DNA of 63,437 nt from the NCBI GenBank assembly GCA_035762175.1, contig DASTPP010000349.1, forward strand, positions 1 to 63,437. Reading direction: 5' to 3'. Source of the stretch: DASTPP01 sp035762175. GTDB taxonomy: Bacteria > Myxococcota_A > Polyangia > Polyangiales > Polyangiaceae. Position 1 is the first letter of the stretch. Every line of letters begins with the position of its first letter. The position numbers and the translations under genes were made by a program. This document shows, piece after piece, positions 33,227-41,398 of the stretch. Below the pieces are notes generated by a model. That model was not told the DNA's origin. It was given only the letters and a program-made list of their open reading frames with translations, and searched no databases.

Positions 33227-33310
33227 CGCCGGGCCGCGGGGCGCCGCCCCGGGGGGCGGCCTTCGCCCCTCGCGCGGGGCCCTGCGGGGGCGGCCGCCCC
33301 GGGCTCGGCC

Positions 33311-35083
33311 TCAGCCCTTCGCGGCCTTGGGGCTGGGGGGCGCCGGGCGCGACGAGCCCGAGGTCGTCCAGGTGCGCTCGGCGTCGACGGCCGTCCAGCG
33401 CAAGGTGGCTTGGCCCTTGGGGCTCTTGATGACGACGGGCTCGACCCACTGGTTCGGGGCCGGCAGCGCGAGGGCGGTCTGGTCGCGCAGGGCGGCGAGG
33501 CCCTCGTCGGAGGTGGTAAAGGTGGCGACGCCGAGGCCGGCGAGCACGTGGCCGATGCCGCTCGGCAGGAAGGCGGCGACGACGGCGCGCACGTTGGGGC
33601 CGAGGTCGAGGATGCGGTTGGCGAGGCCGCGCACCTCGGCGAGCGAGGAGGCGACGAGGGCGACGGGCTGGCCGTCGGGCAGGGCGCGGGGCACGCCTTG
33701 GACGAGGCCGAGGGTGAGGGCGCCCTTCCAGGGGGGGGGGGGCGTGGGGGCCGAGGGGGCGGGGCGCTTCGGGGCGTTGGCGTCGGCGCGCCGCTCGCGG
33801 ATGACGAGCACGTCGTCGGTGGGCAGGACGCGCGGGACGGTGATGCGCACGGGGCGCTTGAAGGCGCGCGGGTCGCCGACGGCGCCGGTGGCCACGGTGT
33901 AGGCGAGCGTCTCGGCGGAGGCGACGACGAAGGGCGAGCTCAGGGGCTCGGGGTCGCTGGTGCGCAGCGAGAGGCGGCCGGGGGGGGGCGGGTAGATCTC
34001 GCCCGTCATGGCGCGGTGGTCGGGCTCGATGATGCGGGCGCCGGTGGCGGCGAGGTCGGCGAGGGCGCCGGACTGGGCGAGCACCTCGAAGACCTGGCGC
34101 GAGGGCGGGGCGACGAGCAGGTCGAGCCGGGCGGGCACGCGCTTCGACTTTAGAAGGGCGGCGGCGGCGAGCATGTCGCGCAGGGTGACGCCGGTGTCGC
34201 CGCCGAGCAGGGCCTGGTAGACGGGCTTGTCGGCCAGGTCGCGCACGGGCCGGACCTGGCCCTGCTCGTCGAGCAGGAGGGGGTCGACCGTGGCGAGGTC
34301 GAGCGAGATGGCGTGGTCGCAGGGGGCGCCCTGGTCGGCGAAGAGGGTGCGGTGGGCCTTGCTGCGGCGCTGGTCGCGCAAGAAGCTCTCGGTCTTCTCG
34401 TCGCTCAGAAAGAGGCTGGCCTGGGCGCCGAGCAGGGGCGCGACGCTGGCGAGCACGGCCCGCTCGGAGACGTTGAGCAGGCGGGCGCTGGTGCCGGCGA
34501 ACTCGAGCACGACGGGGGCGCCGTGCTCGGTCTCGATGCGGCGGACGACCTCGTCGAGGCCGCGGCGCAAGAGCTCGAGGGCGACGTCGCGGGCGCAGAC
34601 GAAGGGGCGCAGGCGCCCGGAAAGCAAGATCTGGACGCTGCGCGGGGGCCTCAGCCAGGCCGACCCCTGGGCGAGGGCCTGGCCGAGCTGGCCCGGCGAG
34701 GTGACCACGACCAGCATGCCGATGCCGCCGAGCGAGGCGAGGCGGGCGTCGTCGGTGAGGGCGAGGCGGGCGGGCGAGGCGAAGCGCTCGAGGTGCACCG
34801 GGCCGGGGAAGCCGATGCCGGGCCGGGCGACCTGGATGCCGTGGGCCGTGAATTCGGCCGCCGCCGCGGCCGGCCCCTCGGCGCCGTCGTCGGCGCGGGT
34901 GACGCAGACGCCGTCGTAGGCGAGGGCCACCTCGACGGGCGTTTTTTTCAGCCCCGCGGCCAGCGCCTCGGCGAAGGCCCGCGCGGGCGCCCTCGAGAGG
35001 ATCACCTGGTCGACCTTGACCTGGACGAGCTCGCCCCGCAGCTGGGGGTCCGCCGCCCTTCCGGCCAAGATTTTCTGGGGCAT
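33311..35083 (-). CDS. Aconitase-superfamily protein that seems to lack the iron-sulfur cysteines
   Basis: 590 residues. The fold is indicated by MPQKILAGRA, the long SVQILLSGRLRPFVCARDVALELL segment, APVVLEFAGTSARLLNVSERAVL, SLDLATVDPLLL, LLVAPPSRQVFEVLAQSG, the GARIIEPDH segment with PPPPGRLSLRTSDP, and a C-terminal swivel-like domain (about 440-575). In aconitase or isopropylmalate dehydratase the GDSHT/VGTDSHT site and three Cys hold the 4Fe-4S cluster. Here only three Cys occur in the whole protein, none at the expected CxxC (the position after GARIIEP reads DHRAMTG). It may be a non-catalytic paralogue or use a different chemistry. Homology is judged by eye. Start at ATG 35083; ORF extends upstream without better support. 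Confidence 0.6.
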   Translation of the reverse strand: MPQKILAGRAADPQLRGELVQVKVDQVILSRAPARAFAEALAAGLKKTPVEVALAYDGVCVTRADDGAEGPAAAAAEFTAHGIQVARPGIGFPGPVHLERFASPARLALTDDARLASLGGIGMLVVVTSPGQLGQALAQGSAWLRPPRSVQILLSGRLRPFVCARDVALELLRRGLDEVVRRIETEHGAPVVLEFAGTSARLLNVSERAVLASVAPLLGAQASLFLSDEKTESFLRDQRRSKAHRTLFADQGAPCDHAISLDLATVDPLLLDEQGQVRPVRDLADKPVYQALLGGDTGVTLRDMLAAAALLKSKRVPARLDLLVAPPSRQVFEVLAQSGALADLAATGARIIEPDHRAMTGEIYPPPPGRLSLRTSDPEPLSSPFVVASAETLAYTVATGAVGDPRAFKRPVRITVPRVLPTDDVLVIRERRADANAPKRPAPSAPTPPPPWKGALTLGLVQGVPRALPDGQPVALVASSLAEVRGLANRILDLGPNVRAVVAAFLPSGIGHVLAGLGVATFTTSDEGLAALRDQTALALPAPNQWVEPVVIKSPKGQATLRWTAVDAERTWTTSGSSRPAPPSPKAAKG

Positions 35084-35398
35084 CGTGCGGGGCGGGTCGC
35101 CGGCTCGCGCGCGCATGTGTTTTGTCGACGTGTACGAACGCCAGGGGGGGGTGAAATGCGCGTATCGCCCACCCCCCGAGGGGACCGCAGCCGAGCCGCG
35201 GAGGCGTGGGGACGGCGCGAGACGTTACCTGCTCGACGCAAACCGGGTCAAGGTCATGATGGCCCGAACGCCCGCGCCGCCCCGCGGCGGGCGGGGGGGC
35301 CTTCGCCCCGCGGGCGGGGGGCCCGGCGCGCGAGCGGCCGCGCCCGAGGCCGCGCCGCTTTAGTTCACAAGCGGGGGAAAGACCGATACGGTGTCGCC
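35084..35398. other. Divergent promoter region
   Basis: 315 bp between the aconitase-like gene (minus) and the roadblock gene (plus). It should carry both promoters. The stretches cgcatgtgttttgtcgacgtg (35113-35133) and tttagttcacaagcgggg (35359-35376) are the least GC-rich; the second is close to the roadblock start. No other feature seen. Confidence 0.4.
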
Positions 35399-35758
35399 AT
35401 GTTTCGTGACGCGCTGCGGGCGGTAGTCGAAAACACCGAGGGCGGCATGGCCGGCCTGCTCATGGACTTCGAAGGCATTCCCGTCGACAGTTACACGCGC
35501 GACGGGGCGTCCTTCGACATCGACCAGGTGGGGGCCGAGTTCAGCGTCGTGGTCAAATCGATTCGCCGGGCGGCCGAATCGCTCGAGGCGGGCAGCACCC
35601 ACGAGGTCGCCATCTTGGCCGAGCGGGTGATGACGGTCATTCGGGTCGTCAACCGCGATTACTTTCTCGCCCTCGCGATGGAGCCGGGCGGCAACGTCGG
35701 CAAGGCCCGCTACCTCCTGCGCACGGCGGCGCCGGCCATCTTGCGCGAGCTCGAGTGA
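35399..35758 (+). CDS. Roadblock/LC7-domain protein (MglB-like)
   Basis: 119 residues, a single roadblock domain: VVENTEGGMAGLLMDFEGIPVDSYTR at the N-terminus, then FSVVVKSIRRAAESL and a beta-rich C-terminal half with YFLALAMEPGGNVGKARYLLR. Roadblock proteins dimerise and act on small GTPases; MglB, the GAP for MglA in Myxococcus polarity control, is the best-known relative. No MglA-like GTPase gene is adjacent, so the partner is elsewhere. Start at ATG 35399 after a lower-GC leader. The TGA overlaps the aroQ GTG start. Confidence 0.85.
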   Translation: MFRDALRAVVENTEGGMAGLLMDFEGIPVDSYTRDGASFDIDQVGAEFSVVVKSIRRAAESLEAGSTHEVAILAERVMTVIRVVNRDYFLALAMEPGGNVGKARYLLRTAAPAILRELE

Positions 35759-36498
35759 GGGGGGCGGTGGCCCAAGAGCGCGTCCTGGTCCTGTCGGGGC
35801 CGAACCTGCAGCTGCTCGGCACGCGCGAGCCGGGCGTTTACGGCACCGCGACGCTGGCGGCGATCCACGGCCGGCTCGACGAGGTCGCGCGCGCGCGCGG
35901 CGCGATCGTCGAGGCGCGGCAGTCGAACCACGAGGGCGAGCTCGTCACGTGGGCGGGCGAGGCGCCGGCGGCGGGCTTCCGGGGCCTGGTGCTCAACCCC
36001 GGCGCCTACACCCACACGAGCCTGGCCCTCTACGACGCGCTGCGGGCGGCGGCGCTGCCGGCGGTCGAGGTGCACCTGTCGAACCCCGACGCCCGCGAGC
36101 CCTTCCGGCGGCGCTCGCGCGTCGCCCCCGCCTGCGTCGGCCGCGTCGCCGGCTTCGGCCCCCTCTCGTACGAGCTCGGCCTGCTCGCGCTGCTCGCGCA
36201 CCTGCGGGGCGAGAGCGCCCTGCCGCTCTTATACGAGCGGCGGGTGACCTGGCACGCCCGGAGGGCGGGTGCCCTGCGGTCTGAGCCGGCGGCGAGTTCA
36301 GGGTGCCCTCCGGGCGTGCCAGGTCACCGGCCGCTCGTAGTAGGCGGGCGGCCCGGGCGGCCCGGAGGGCCGACACGCCGCGTCGGCGGCGCGGGCGGCC
36401 CCTTCGGCGTGGGGCGGCGGCCTTCGCGCGCGGCCCGCTCGCCAGCTTTCGGGCGCGCCGGCGCGCAAGGGGTTGAGAGAGGGGGGCCGGACGCGTAG
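35755..36498 (+). CDS. aroQ: Type II 3-dehydroquinate dehydratase with an abnormal C-terminal extension
   Basis: 247 residues by the open frame, of which about 150 are AroQ: VLSGPNLQLLGTREPGVYG, RQSNHEGELVTW, LNPGAYTHTSLAL, EVHLSNPDAREPFRRRS and GFGPLSYELGLLALL. The enzyme removes water from 3-dehydroquinate in the shikimate pathway, as a dodecamer in the cytosol. Family members end about 10 residues after GLLALL; here the frame runs on through the nested palindrome at 36232-36339 and low-complexity sequence for about 90 residues until TAG 36496-36498. The start (GTG 35755) overlaps the roadblock stop, so the two are coupled. Confidence 0.88.
   Translation: MRGAVAQERVLVLSGPNLQLLGTREPGVYGTATLAAIHGRLDEVARARGAIVEARQSNHEGELVTWAGEAPAAGFRGLVLNPGAYTHTSLALYDALRAAALPAVEVHLSNPDAREPFRRRSRVAPACVGRVAGFGPLSYELGLLALLAHLRGESALPLLYERRVTWHARRAGALRSEPAASSGCPPGVPGHRPLVVGGRPGRPGGPTRRVGGAGGPFGVGRRPSRAARSPAFGRAGAQGVERGGPDA
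36232..36339. repeat. Nested palindrome, family copy B (inverted relative to A)
   Basis: Arms 36232-36266 and 36305-36339 are 35 bases with one mismatch. They enclose the core 36267-36304, whose reverse complement carries the same aactcgcc ... ggctcagacc blocks as copy A. The left arm overlaps the end of the aroQ coding region and the element removes its natural stop. The arm sequence is unrelated to that of copy A except for a gagcgg near the outer end. Confidence 0.85.
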
Positions 36499-36511
36499 CA
36501 TCCGCCGCCCC

Positions 36512-37027
36512 ATGGCCCAGAGGTCGCCCAAAGCCCCGCCGCCGCCGCCCGAAGCCCCCTCGCCCTTCGCCCTCGATCGCAAGGCGTTGCGCGCGCTCTT
36601 GCGCACGCTCGAGCGGGGGGGGGTGACCGAGTTCGAGTACGAAGACGAGCGGGTGCGGGTGCGCATCGGGCGCGGCCGCGCGCCCGGGCCCGCGGCCCCG
36701 GCCTACGCGGCCGAGGCGGCGGCCCCGGCCGCGCCCCCGCCCCGGCTCTTGAGCCCGGGCGAGGGCGCCGCGCCGGTCGACGACGACGTCGCCTTCATCA
36801 CGTCGCCCTTCGTCGGCACCTTCTACCGCTCGCCCTCGCCCGACGCCGCGCCCTTCGTGCAGGTCGGCAGCGTGGTCAAGCAGGGCCAGGCGCTCTGCAT
36901 CATCGAGGCGATGAAGTTGATGAACGAAATCGAAAACGACGTGCCCTGCACGATACTCGACATCTTGGTCGAGAACGGCAAGCCGGTCGAGTTCGGCCAG
37001 CGCCTCTTCAAGGTGCGCAAGGCCTGA
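36512..37027 (+). CDS. accB: Biotin carboxyl carrier protein of acetyl-CoA carboxylase
   Basis: 171 residues. N-terminal domain (about 20-55) with ALRALLRTLERGGVTEFEYED, a Pro/Ala linker, then the biotinyl domain (about 95-170): TSPFVGTFYRSPSPDAAPFV and the biotinylation site CIIEAMKLMNEIEND (Lys about 134). It carries CO2 on biotin between AccC and the transferase for malonyl-CoA synthesis. The usual neighbour accC is missing here; instead fatty-acid synthase genes follow. ATG 36512, 13 bp after the aroQ frame ends. Confidence 0.95.
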   Translation: MAQRSPKAPPPPPEAPSPFALDRKALRALLRTLERGGVTEFEYEDERVRVRIGRGRAPGPAAPAYAAEAAAPAAPPPRLLSPGEGAAPVDDDVAFITSPFVGTFYRSPSPDAAPFVQVGSVVKQGQALCIIEAMKLMNEIENDVPCTILDILVENGKPVEFGQRLFKVRKA

Positions 37028-37097
37028 GGGGCGGGGCCGCGGGGCGCGCGGGGCGGGGGCCTTTCCGGCGGGGGGCCGGCCGTGCTAGAGGCGGCGC

Positions 37098-38843
37098 GTG
37101 AAACTCGCGCTCCTCTTTCCCGGGCAGGGCTCGCAGCACGTGGGCATGGGGCGAGACGTCGCCGCGGCGTCGCCGGCGGCGCGCGCGGCCTTCGACGAGG
37201 CCGACCGCGCGCTCGGCGAGCCGCTCTCGGCGCTCTGCTTCGAGGGCCCCGAAGAGGCCCTGACGCTGACGGCGAACACGCAGCCGGCGCTGGTGGCGAC
37301 GAGCGGCGCGCTGCTCGCGGCGCTGCGCGAGCGGGTGCCGTCCTTCCCCGCCGTGTACGCGGCCGCCGGCCACAGCCTGGGCGAGTACAGCGCGCTCGTG
37401 GCCGCGGGCGCGCTCGCGCTCGGCGACGCGGTGCGGCTCGTGCGGGTGCGCGGGCGCGCCATGCAAGAGGCCGTCGCCCCGGGCGAGGGCGCGATGGCGG
37501 CGGTGATGGCGCTCGAGCCCGCCGAGGTCGAGGCGGTGTGCGCCGAGGCGGCGCAGGGCGAGGTGGTGGTGCCGGCGAACTTCAACGGCACCCAGATCGT
37601 GATCGCGGGGCACGCCGGGGCGGTCAAGCGCGCGGCCGAGCTCGCCCAGGCGCGCAAGGGCAAGGCGATCGTGCTGAAGGTCTCGGCCCCCTTCCACTGC
37701 CCGCTGATGGCGCCGGCGGCGGCCGCGCTCGCGGGCCCGCTCGCGGGGGTCGCCGTCGGCCCGCTCGCCTTCCCGGTCATCGCCAACGTCGACGCGCGGC
37801 CGAACGCCGACCCCGAGGGGGTGCGCCCGCGGCTCTTGCGGCAGGTCGACCACCCCGTGCGCTGGGAGGAGACCGTGCGCGCGCTCGGCGCGGCGGGCGT
37901 CACGCACGCCGTCGAGGTGGGCCCGGGCAAGGTGCTCGCGGGGCTGGTCAAGCGCATCGAGAAGTCGATCCACGTGCTGCCCTGCGGCGACCTCGGCAGC
38001 CTGGAGGCGGCCGCCGAGATCCTGCGCTCGGCGGCGGCGTTAACGCGGGCGCCGGGCCGCGCGCCCGGGGCGGGAGCGAGAGCAGCGATGAGCACGACGA
38101 TGTTCGATCTGAGCGGCAAGGTGGCGCTGGTGACGGGCGGCTCGCGGGGCATCGGCCGCGCGACGGCCGAGGCGCTGGCGCGCCAGGGCGCGCACGTGGT
38201 CGTCAACTACGCCCGCGGCGAGGCCGAGGCGGCCGAGGTGGTCAAGGGCATCGAGGCGCGCGGCGGCAAGGCCGAGGCGCTCGGCTTCGACGTCGCCGAC
38301 TCGCCCAAGGCCGAGGCGGCCATCGCCGACCTGGCCAAGCGGCTCGGGCGGCTCGACGTGCTCGTGGCCAACGCGGGCATCTCGATCGACGGGCTGGCGC
38401 TGCAGCTGAGCGACGAGACCTTCGACAAGCTCTGGGCGGTCAACGTGCGCGGCGCGGTCGCGTGCGCGAAGGCGGCGCTCAAGGTGATGATCCGCGCCCG
38501 CAAGGGCCGCATCGTCTTCGTCTCGAGCGTCGTCGGCGAGATGGGCAACGCGGGGCAGACGGCCTACGCGGCCACCAAGGCGGCGCTGCTCGGGGCGACC
38601 AAGTCGCTCGCCCGCGAGTACGGAAAGCGCAACGTGACCGTGAACGCGGTCACGCCCGGCTGGGTCGACACCGACATGACGCGCGCGCTGCCCGAGGCGG
38701 CGAAGGCGGGCCTCTCGGCCCTGCCCCTCGGCCGCGTCGCGACGGTCGACGAGGTCGCGGCCCCCATCGTCTTTCTCGCGTCCGACGAGGCGTCGTACGT
38801 GACGGGGGCGGTGCTGCGGGTCAACGGGGGCCTGCTCACCTGA
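37098..38843 (+). CDS. fabD-fabG: Fused malonyl-CoA:ACP transacylase and 3-oxoacyl-ACP reductase
   Basis: 581 residues in one frame. Residues 1-310 are FabD: LLFPGQGSQHVGMG, catalytic Ser in AAGHSLGEYSALVAAG, Arg in VRVRGRAMQEA, His in SAPFHCPLM. A short Ala/Gly/Pro-rich linker (about 312-330) leads to FabG: GKVALVTGGSRGIGRATAEAL, NAGIS, the Ser in VSSVVGEMG, Tyr and Lys in QTAYAATKAALLG, and the C-terminal YVTGAVLRVNGG. FabD loads malonate onto ACP; FabG reduces 3-oxoacyl-ACP with NADPH. The two are normally separate adjacent genes. There is no stop between them, but ATG 38088 precedes the FabG domain and could give a separate FabG (251 residues). Confidence 0.92.
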   Translation: MKLALLFPGQGSQHVGMGRDVAAASPAARAAFDEADRALGEPLSALCFEGPEEALTLTANTQPALVATSGALLAALRERVPSFPAVYAAAGHSLGEYSALVAAGALALGDAVRLVRVRGRAMQEAVAPGEGAMAAVMALEPAEVEAVCAEAAQGEVVVPANFNGTQIVIAGHAGAVKRAAELAQARKGKAIVLKVSAPFHCPLMAPAAAALAGPLAGVAVGPLAFPVIANVDARPNADPEGVRPRLLRQVDHPVRWEETVRALGAAGVTHAVEVGPGKVLAGLVKRIEKSIHVLPCGDLGSLEAAAEILRSAAALTRAPGRAPGAGARAAMSTTMFDLSGKVALVTGGSRGIGRATAEALARQGAHVVVNYARGEAEAAEVVKGIEARGGKAEALGFDVADSPKAEAAIADLAKRLGRLDVLVANAGISIDGLALQLSDETFDKLWAVNVRGAVACAKAALKVMIRARKGRIVFVSSVVGEMGNAGQTAYAATKAALLGATKSLAREYGKRNVTVNAVTPGWVDTDMTRALPEAAKAGLSALPLGRVATVDEVAAPIVFLASDEASYVTGAVLRVNGGLLT

Positions 38844-39207
38844 GCCCCGGGCCGGCGGCCCCGGCCCCCTTCGCCCCGGGCGCCGCCTCGTCGCGGGGCC
38901 CCGGCGGGGGGCCCTGCCCTCGTGGCGCCCCGCCCCGCGGGGCCCGTCGCGGCGCCCGGCGCTTCGTCGCGCCGCGCCTTGCGGGGCCCGTCGTGGCGCC
39001 CCGCCCCGCGCCCCCGCGCCCCCGCGCCCCCGCGGCGGCCGGGGCGCATGGGCGATTGTTCGGGTCCGGCGTACGCGGCGGGGGCCGCCCGCGAGGGCCT
39101 CGGGCGGGGCCCCGACGATCTTTTCTCGGCGCCGCGCTTTGTCTGGTGCCTTCTGCGTGGGGATGAGCTAGACGACCGCACCGATTTGCTCGTGGAGGGT
39201 TCACCAC
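38844..39207. other. Intergenic region with G/C-rich repeats
   Basis: 364 bp between fabG and acpP. 38900-39035 contains several imperfect copies of ggggcccgtcgcggcgcccgg-type units (unit about 50-60 bp). Only the last 30 bp contain a clear signal, the ribosome-binding site ggaggg (39195-39200) for acpP. An internal promoter for the highly expressed acpP is likely but not visible. Confidence 0.5.
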
Positions 39208-39456
39208 ATGGTCGAGAGCCGGGACATTACGTCCGAGGTCAAGCGCATCATCAAAGAGCAGCTCGACGTCGACGAGGGTCAAATCAAGGCTGAGTCGACG
39301 TTCATCGACGACCTCGGGGCCGACTCGCTCGGGCTCGTCGAGCTCGTCCTCGCGTTCGAGGAGGCGTTCGAGATCGACATCCCGGACGAAGACACCGAGA
39401 AGATCCGCACCGTCCAGGACGCGATCGACTACATCGAGAAGCACGCCAAGAAGTAG
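39208..39456 (+). CDS. acpP: Acyl carrier protein
   Basis: 82 residues, acidic. The phosphopantetheine Ser is in DDLGADSLGLVELVLAFEE (about 41); helices flank it in the usual four-helix arrangement. It carries acyl chains for fatty-acid synthesis in the cytosol. Slightly unusual is LGLVE where many ACPs have LDTVE after the Ser. The strong ribosome-binding site ggaggg sits 7 bp before the ATG. Confidence 0.96.
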   Translation: MVESRDITSEVKRIIKEQLDVDEGQIKAESTFIDDLGADSLGLVELVLAFEEAFEIDIPDEDTEKIRTVQDAIDYIEKHAKK

Positions 39457-39580
39457 CGAGGCCCTTCGCCGGCCGCCCGGGCCGAAAGGCCCCGGGCGCC
39501 GGGCCCCGCCCCGGGCCGCCCGGCCGCGCGCGTCGCGGGCCCCGGCCCGGGGCCCCATCGTTTGCTAGAGTGGTAGTCGC

Positions 39581-40825
39581 ATGGAGCGTGTCGTCGTCAC
39601 GGGCTTGGGGGCCGTCACCCCGGTCGGGCTCGACCTCGAGTCGACCTGGTCGGCGCTGACCGCGGGCAAGAGCGGGGCCGGCCCCATCACCTTGTTCGAC
39701 GCGAGCGAGTACGCCGTCCGCTTCGCGTGCGAGGTCAAGGGCTGGGAGCCGACCCGCTGGATCGAGAAGAAGAAGGTCAAGGAGCTCGACCGCTTCATCG
39801 AGTTCGCGATCGGCGCGGCGAAGATGGCCGTCGCCGACGCGGGGCTCGAGCTGAGCGACGAAGAGCGGGCCGAGGCCGGCTGCTTCATCGGGGTGGGCCT
39901 CGGGGGCCTCGCGACGCTCGAGCGCGTGAAAGAGGTGCTCATCACCAAGGGCCCCTCCAAGCTCAGCCCCTACTCGATCCCCGCGATCATCGGCAACCTG
40001 GCCGCCGGGCAGGTGTCGATCGCGTGCGGGCTGAAGGGGCCGAGCTACGCGACGACGAGCGCCTGCTCGTCGGCGGCGCACGGCATCGGCGAGGCCGCCG
40101 AGTGGATCCGCCGCGGCCGCGCGCAGGTGATGGTGGCCGGCGGCGCCGAGGCGACCATCACGCCGATCGGCATCGGGGGCTTCCAGGCGATGTTCGCGCT
40201 CTCGCGCCGCAACGACGCGCCCGAGCGGGCGAGCCGCCCCTTCGACGTCGACCGCGACGGGTTCGTCTGCGGCGAGGGCTCGGCGGTGCTGGTGCTCGAG
40301 GCGCTCTCGCGGGCCAAGGCCCGCGGCGCGCGCATCTACGGCGAGGTGACGGGCTACGGGGCGTCGAGCGACGCGCACCACCTCACGCAGCCGGCCCCCG
40401 GCGGCGAGGGCGCGATGCGGGCGATGCGCATGGCCCTGAAGGACGCCCGCCTCGCGCCCGACCAGGTCGACTACCTGAACGCGCACGCCACCTCGACGCA
40501 GGTCGGCGACCGGTTCGAGAGCCAGGCCATCTTGAACGTCTTCGGCGCGCACGCGCGCGACCGGCGCCTCGCCGTCAGCTCGACCAAGAGCATGACCGGG
40601 CACCTGCTCGGCGCCGCCGGCGCCCTCGAGTCGGTCGCGTGCCTGCTGGCCATCGCCAAGGGCGTCTTGCCGCCGACCATCAACGTCGAGAAGCAGGACC
40701 CGGAGTGCCCCCTCGACGTCGTGCCCAACGCCGCCCGCGAGCGGGGCGTGCGCCACGCGATGAACAACTCGTTCGGCTTCGGCGGCACGAACGCCACGCT
40801 CCTCTTTTCTCGCTTCGAGGGCTGA
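39581..40825 (+). CDS. fabF: 3-oxoacyl-ACP synthase II
   Basis: 414 residues. Thiolase-fold condensing enzyme with the Cys-His-His triad: Cys in ATTSACSSAAHGI (about 165), His in NAHATSTQVGD and His in STKSMTGHLLGAAGA, plus the C-terminal NNSFGFGGTNATLLF. It elongates acyl-ACP with malonyl-ACP. Normal length. Directly downstream of acpP in the conserved acpP-fabF order; same strand as nrdR and ribD. Confidence 0.97.
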   Translation: MERVVVTGLGAVTPVGLDLESTWSALTAGKSGAGPITLFDASEYAVRFACEVKGWEPTRWIEKKKVKELDRFIEFAIGAAKMAVADAGLELSDEERAEAGCFIGVGLGGLATLERVKEVLITKGPSKLSPYSIPAIIGNLAAGQVSIACGLKGPSYATTSACSSAAHGIGEAAEWIRRGRAQVMVAGGAEATITPIGIGGFQAMFALSRRNDAPERASRPFDVDRDGFVCGEGSAVLVLEALSRAKARGARIYGEVTGYGASSDAHHLTQPAPGGEGAMRAMRMALKDARLAPDQVDYLNAHATSTQVGDRFESQAILNVFGAHARDRRLAVSSTKSMTGHLLGAAGALESVACLLAIAKGVLPPTINVEKQDPECPLDVVPNAARERGVRHAMNNSFGFGGTNATLLFSRFEG

Positions 40826-40914
40826 GCGCGCGCCCCGCCCCCGCGCGCCGGCCGCCGCGGCCGGCGGCCCGGGGGCCCGGGGCGCGCCCCCCCGCCGGGC
40901 GGGGCCGAGCGACC

Positions 40915-41379
40915 ATGAAATGCCCCTTCTGCGGCCACCTCGACAACCGCGTCCTCGACTCGCGCCTGAGCAACGGGGGCGAGGTGACGCGCCGGCGGCG
41001 CGAGTGCGAGGGGTGCCGGCGGCGGTACACCACCTACGAGCGGGTCGAAGACGTCTTGCCGCAGGTGGTCAAGAAGGACGGGCGGCGCGAGCCCTTCGAC
41101 CGGCAGAAGCTCTTGGCCGGCGTCCGGATGGCCTGCAACAAGCGGCCGGTGGCGGTCGCCGAGCTCGACGCGCTGGCCGAGGGCGTCGAGCGCGAGCTGG
41201 GCGAGACGGGCGAGCGCGAGGTGGCCTCGGCCCTCATCGGCGAGCGGGTGATGGGGCGGCTGCGGCTGCTCGACGAGGTGGCCTACGTGCGCTTCGCGAG
41301 CGTCTACCGCTCGTTCCGAGACCTCGACGAATTCTTGGACGAGCTCGGCAAGCTTGTGAAGGGCCGGGGGGCGCGCTAA
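40915..41379 (+). CDS. nrdR: Transcriptional repressor NrdR
   Basis: 154 residues. N-terminal zinc ribbon MKCPFCGHLDNRVLDSR ... RRRECEGCRRRYTTYER, then the ATP-cone domain (about 49-139) starting VVKKDGRREPFDRQKLLAGV. It represses ribonucleotide reductase genes in response to (d)ATP. The order nrdR-ribD is widespread among Proteobacteria and Myxococcota. Normal length. ATG 40915 lies directly before the first zinc Cys. Confidence 0.96.
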   Translation: MKCPFCGHLDNRVLDSRLSNGGEVTRRRRECEGCRRRYTTYERVEDVLPQVVKKDGRREPFDRQKLLAGVRMACNKRPVAVAELDALAEGVERELGETGEREVASALIGERVMGRLRLLDEVAYVRFASVYRSFRDLDEFLDELGKLVKGRGAR

Positions 41380-41398
41380 GAGCGGGGGTCTAGCGGGC

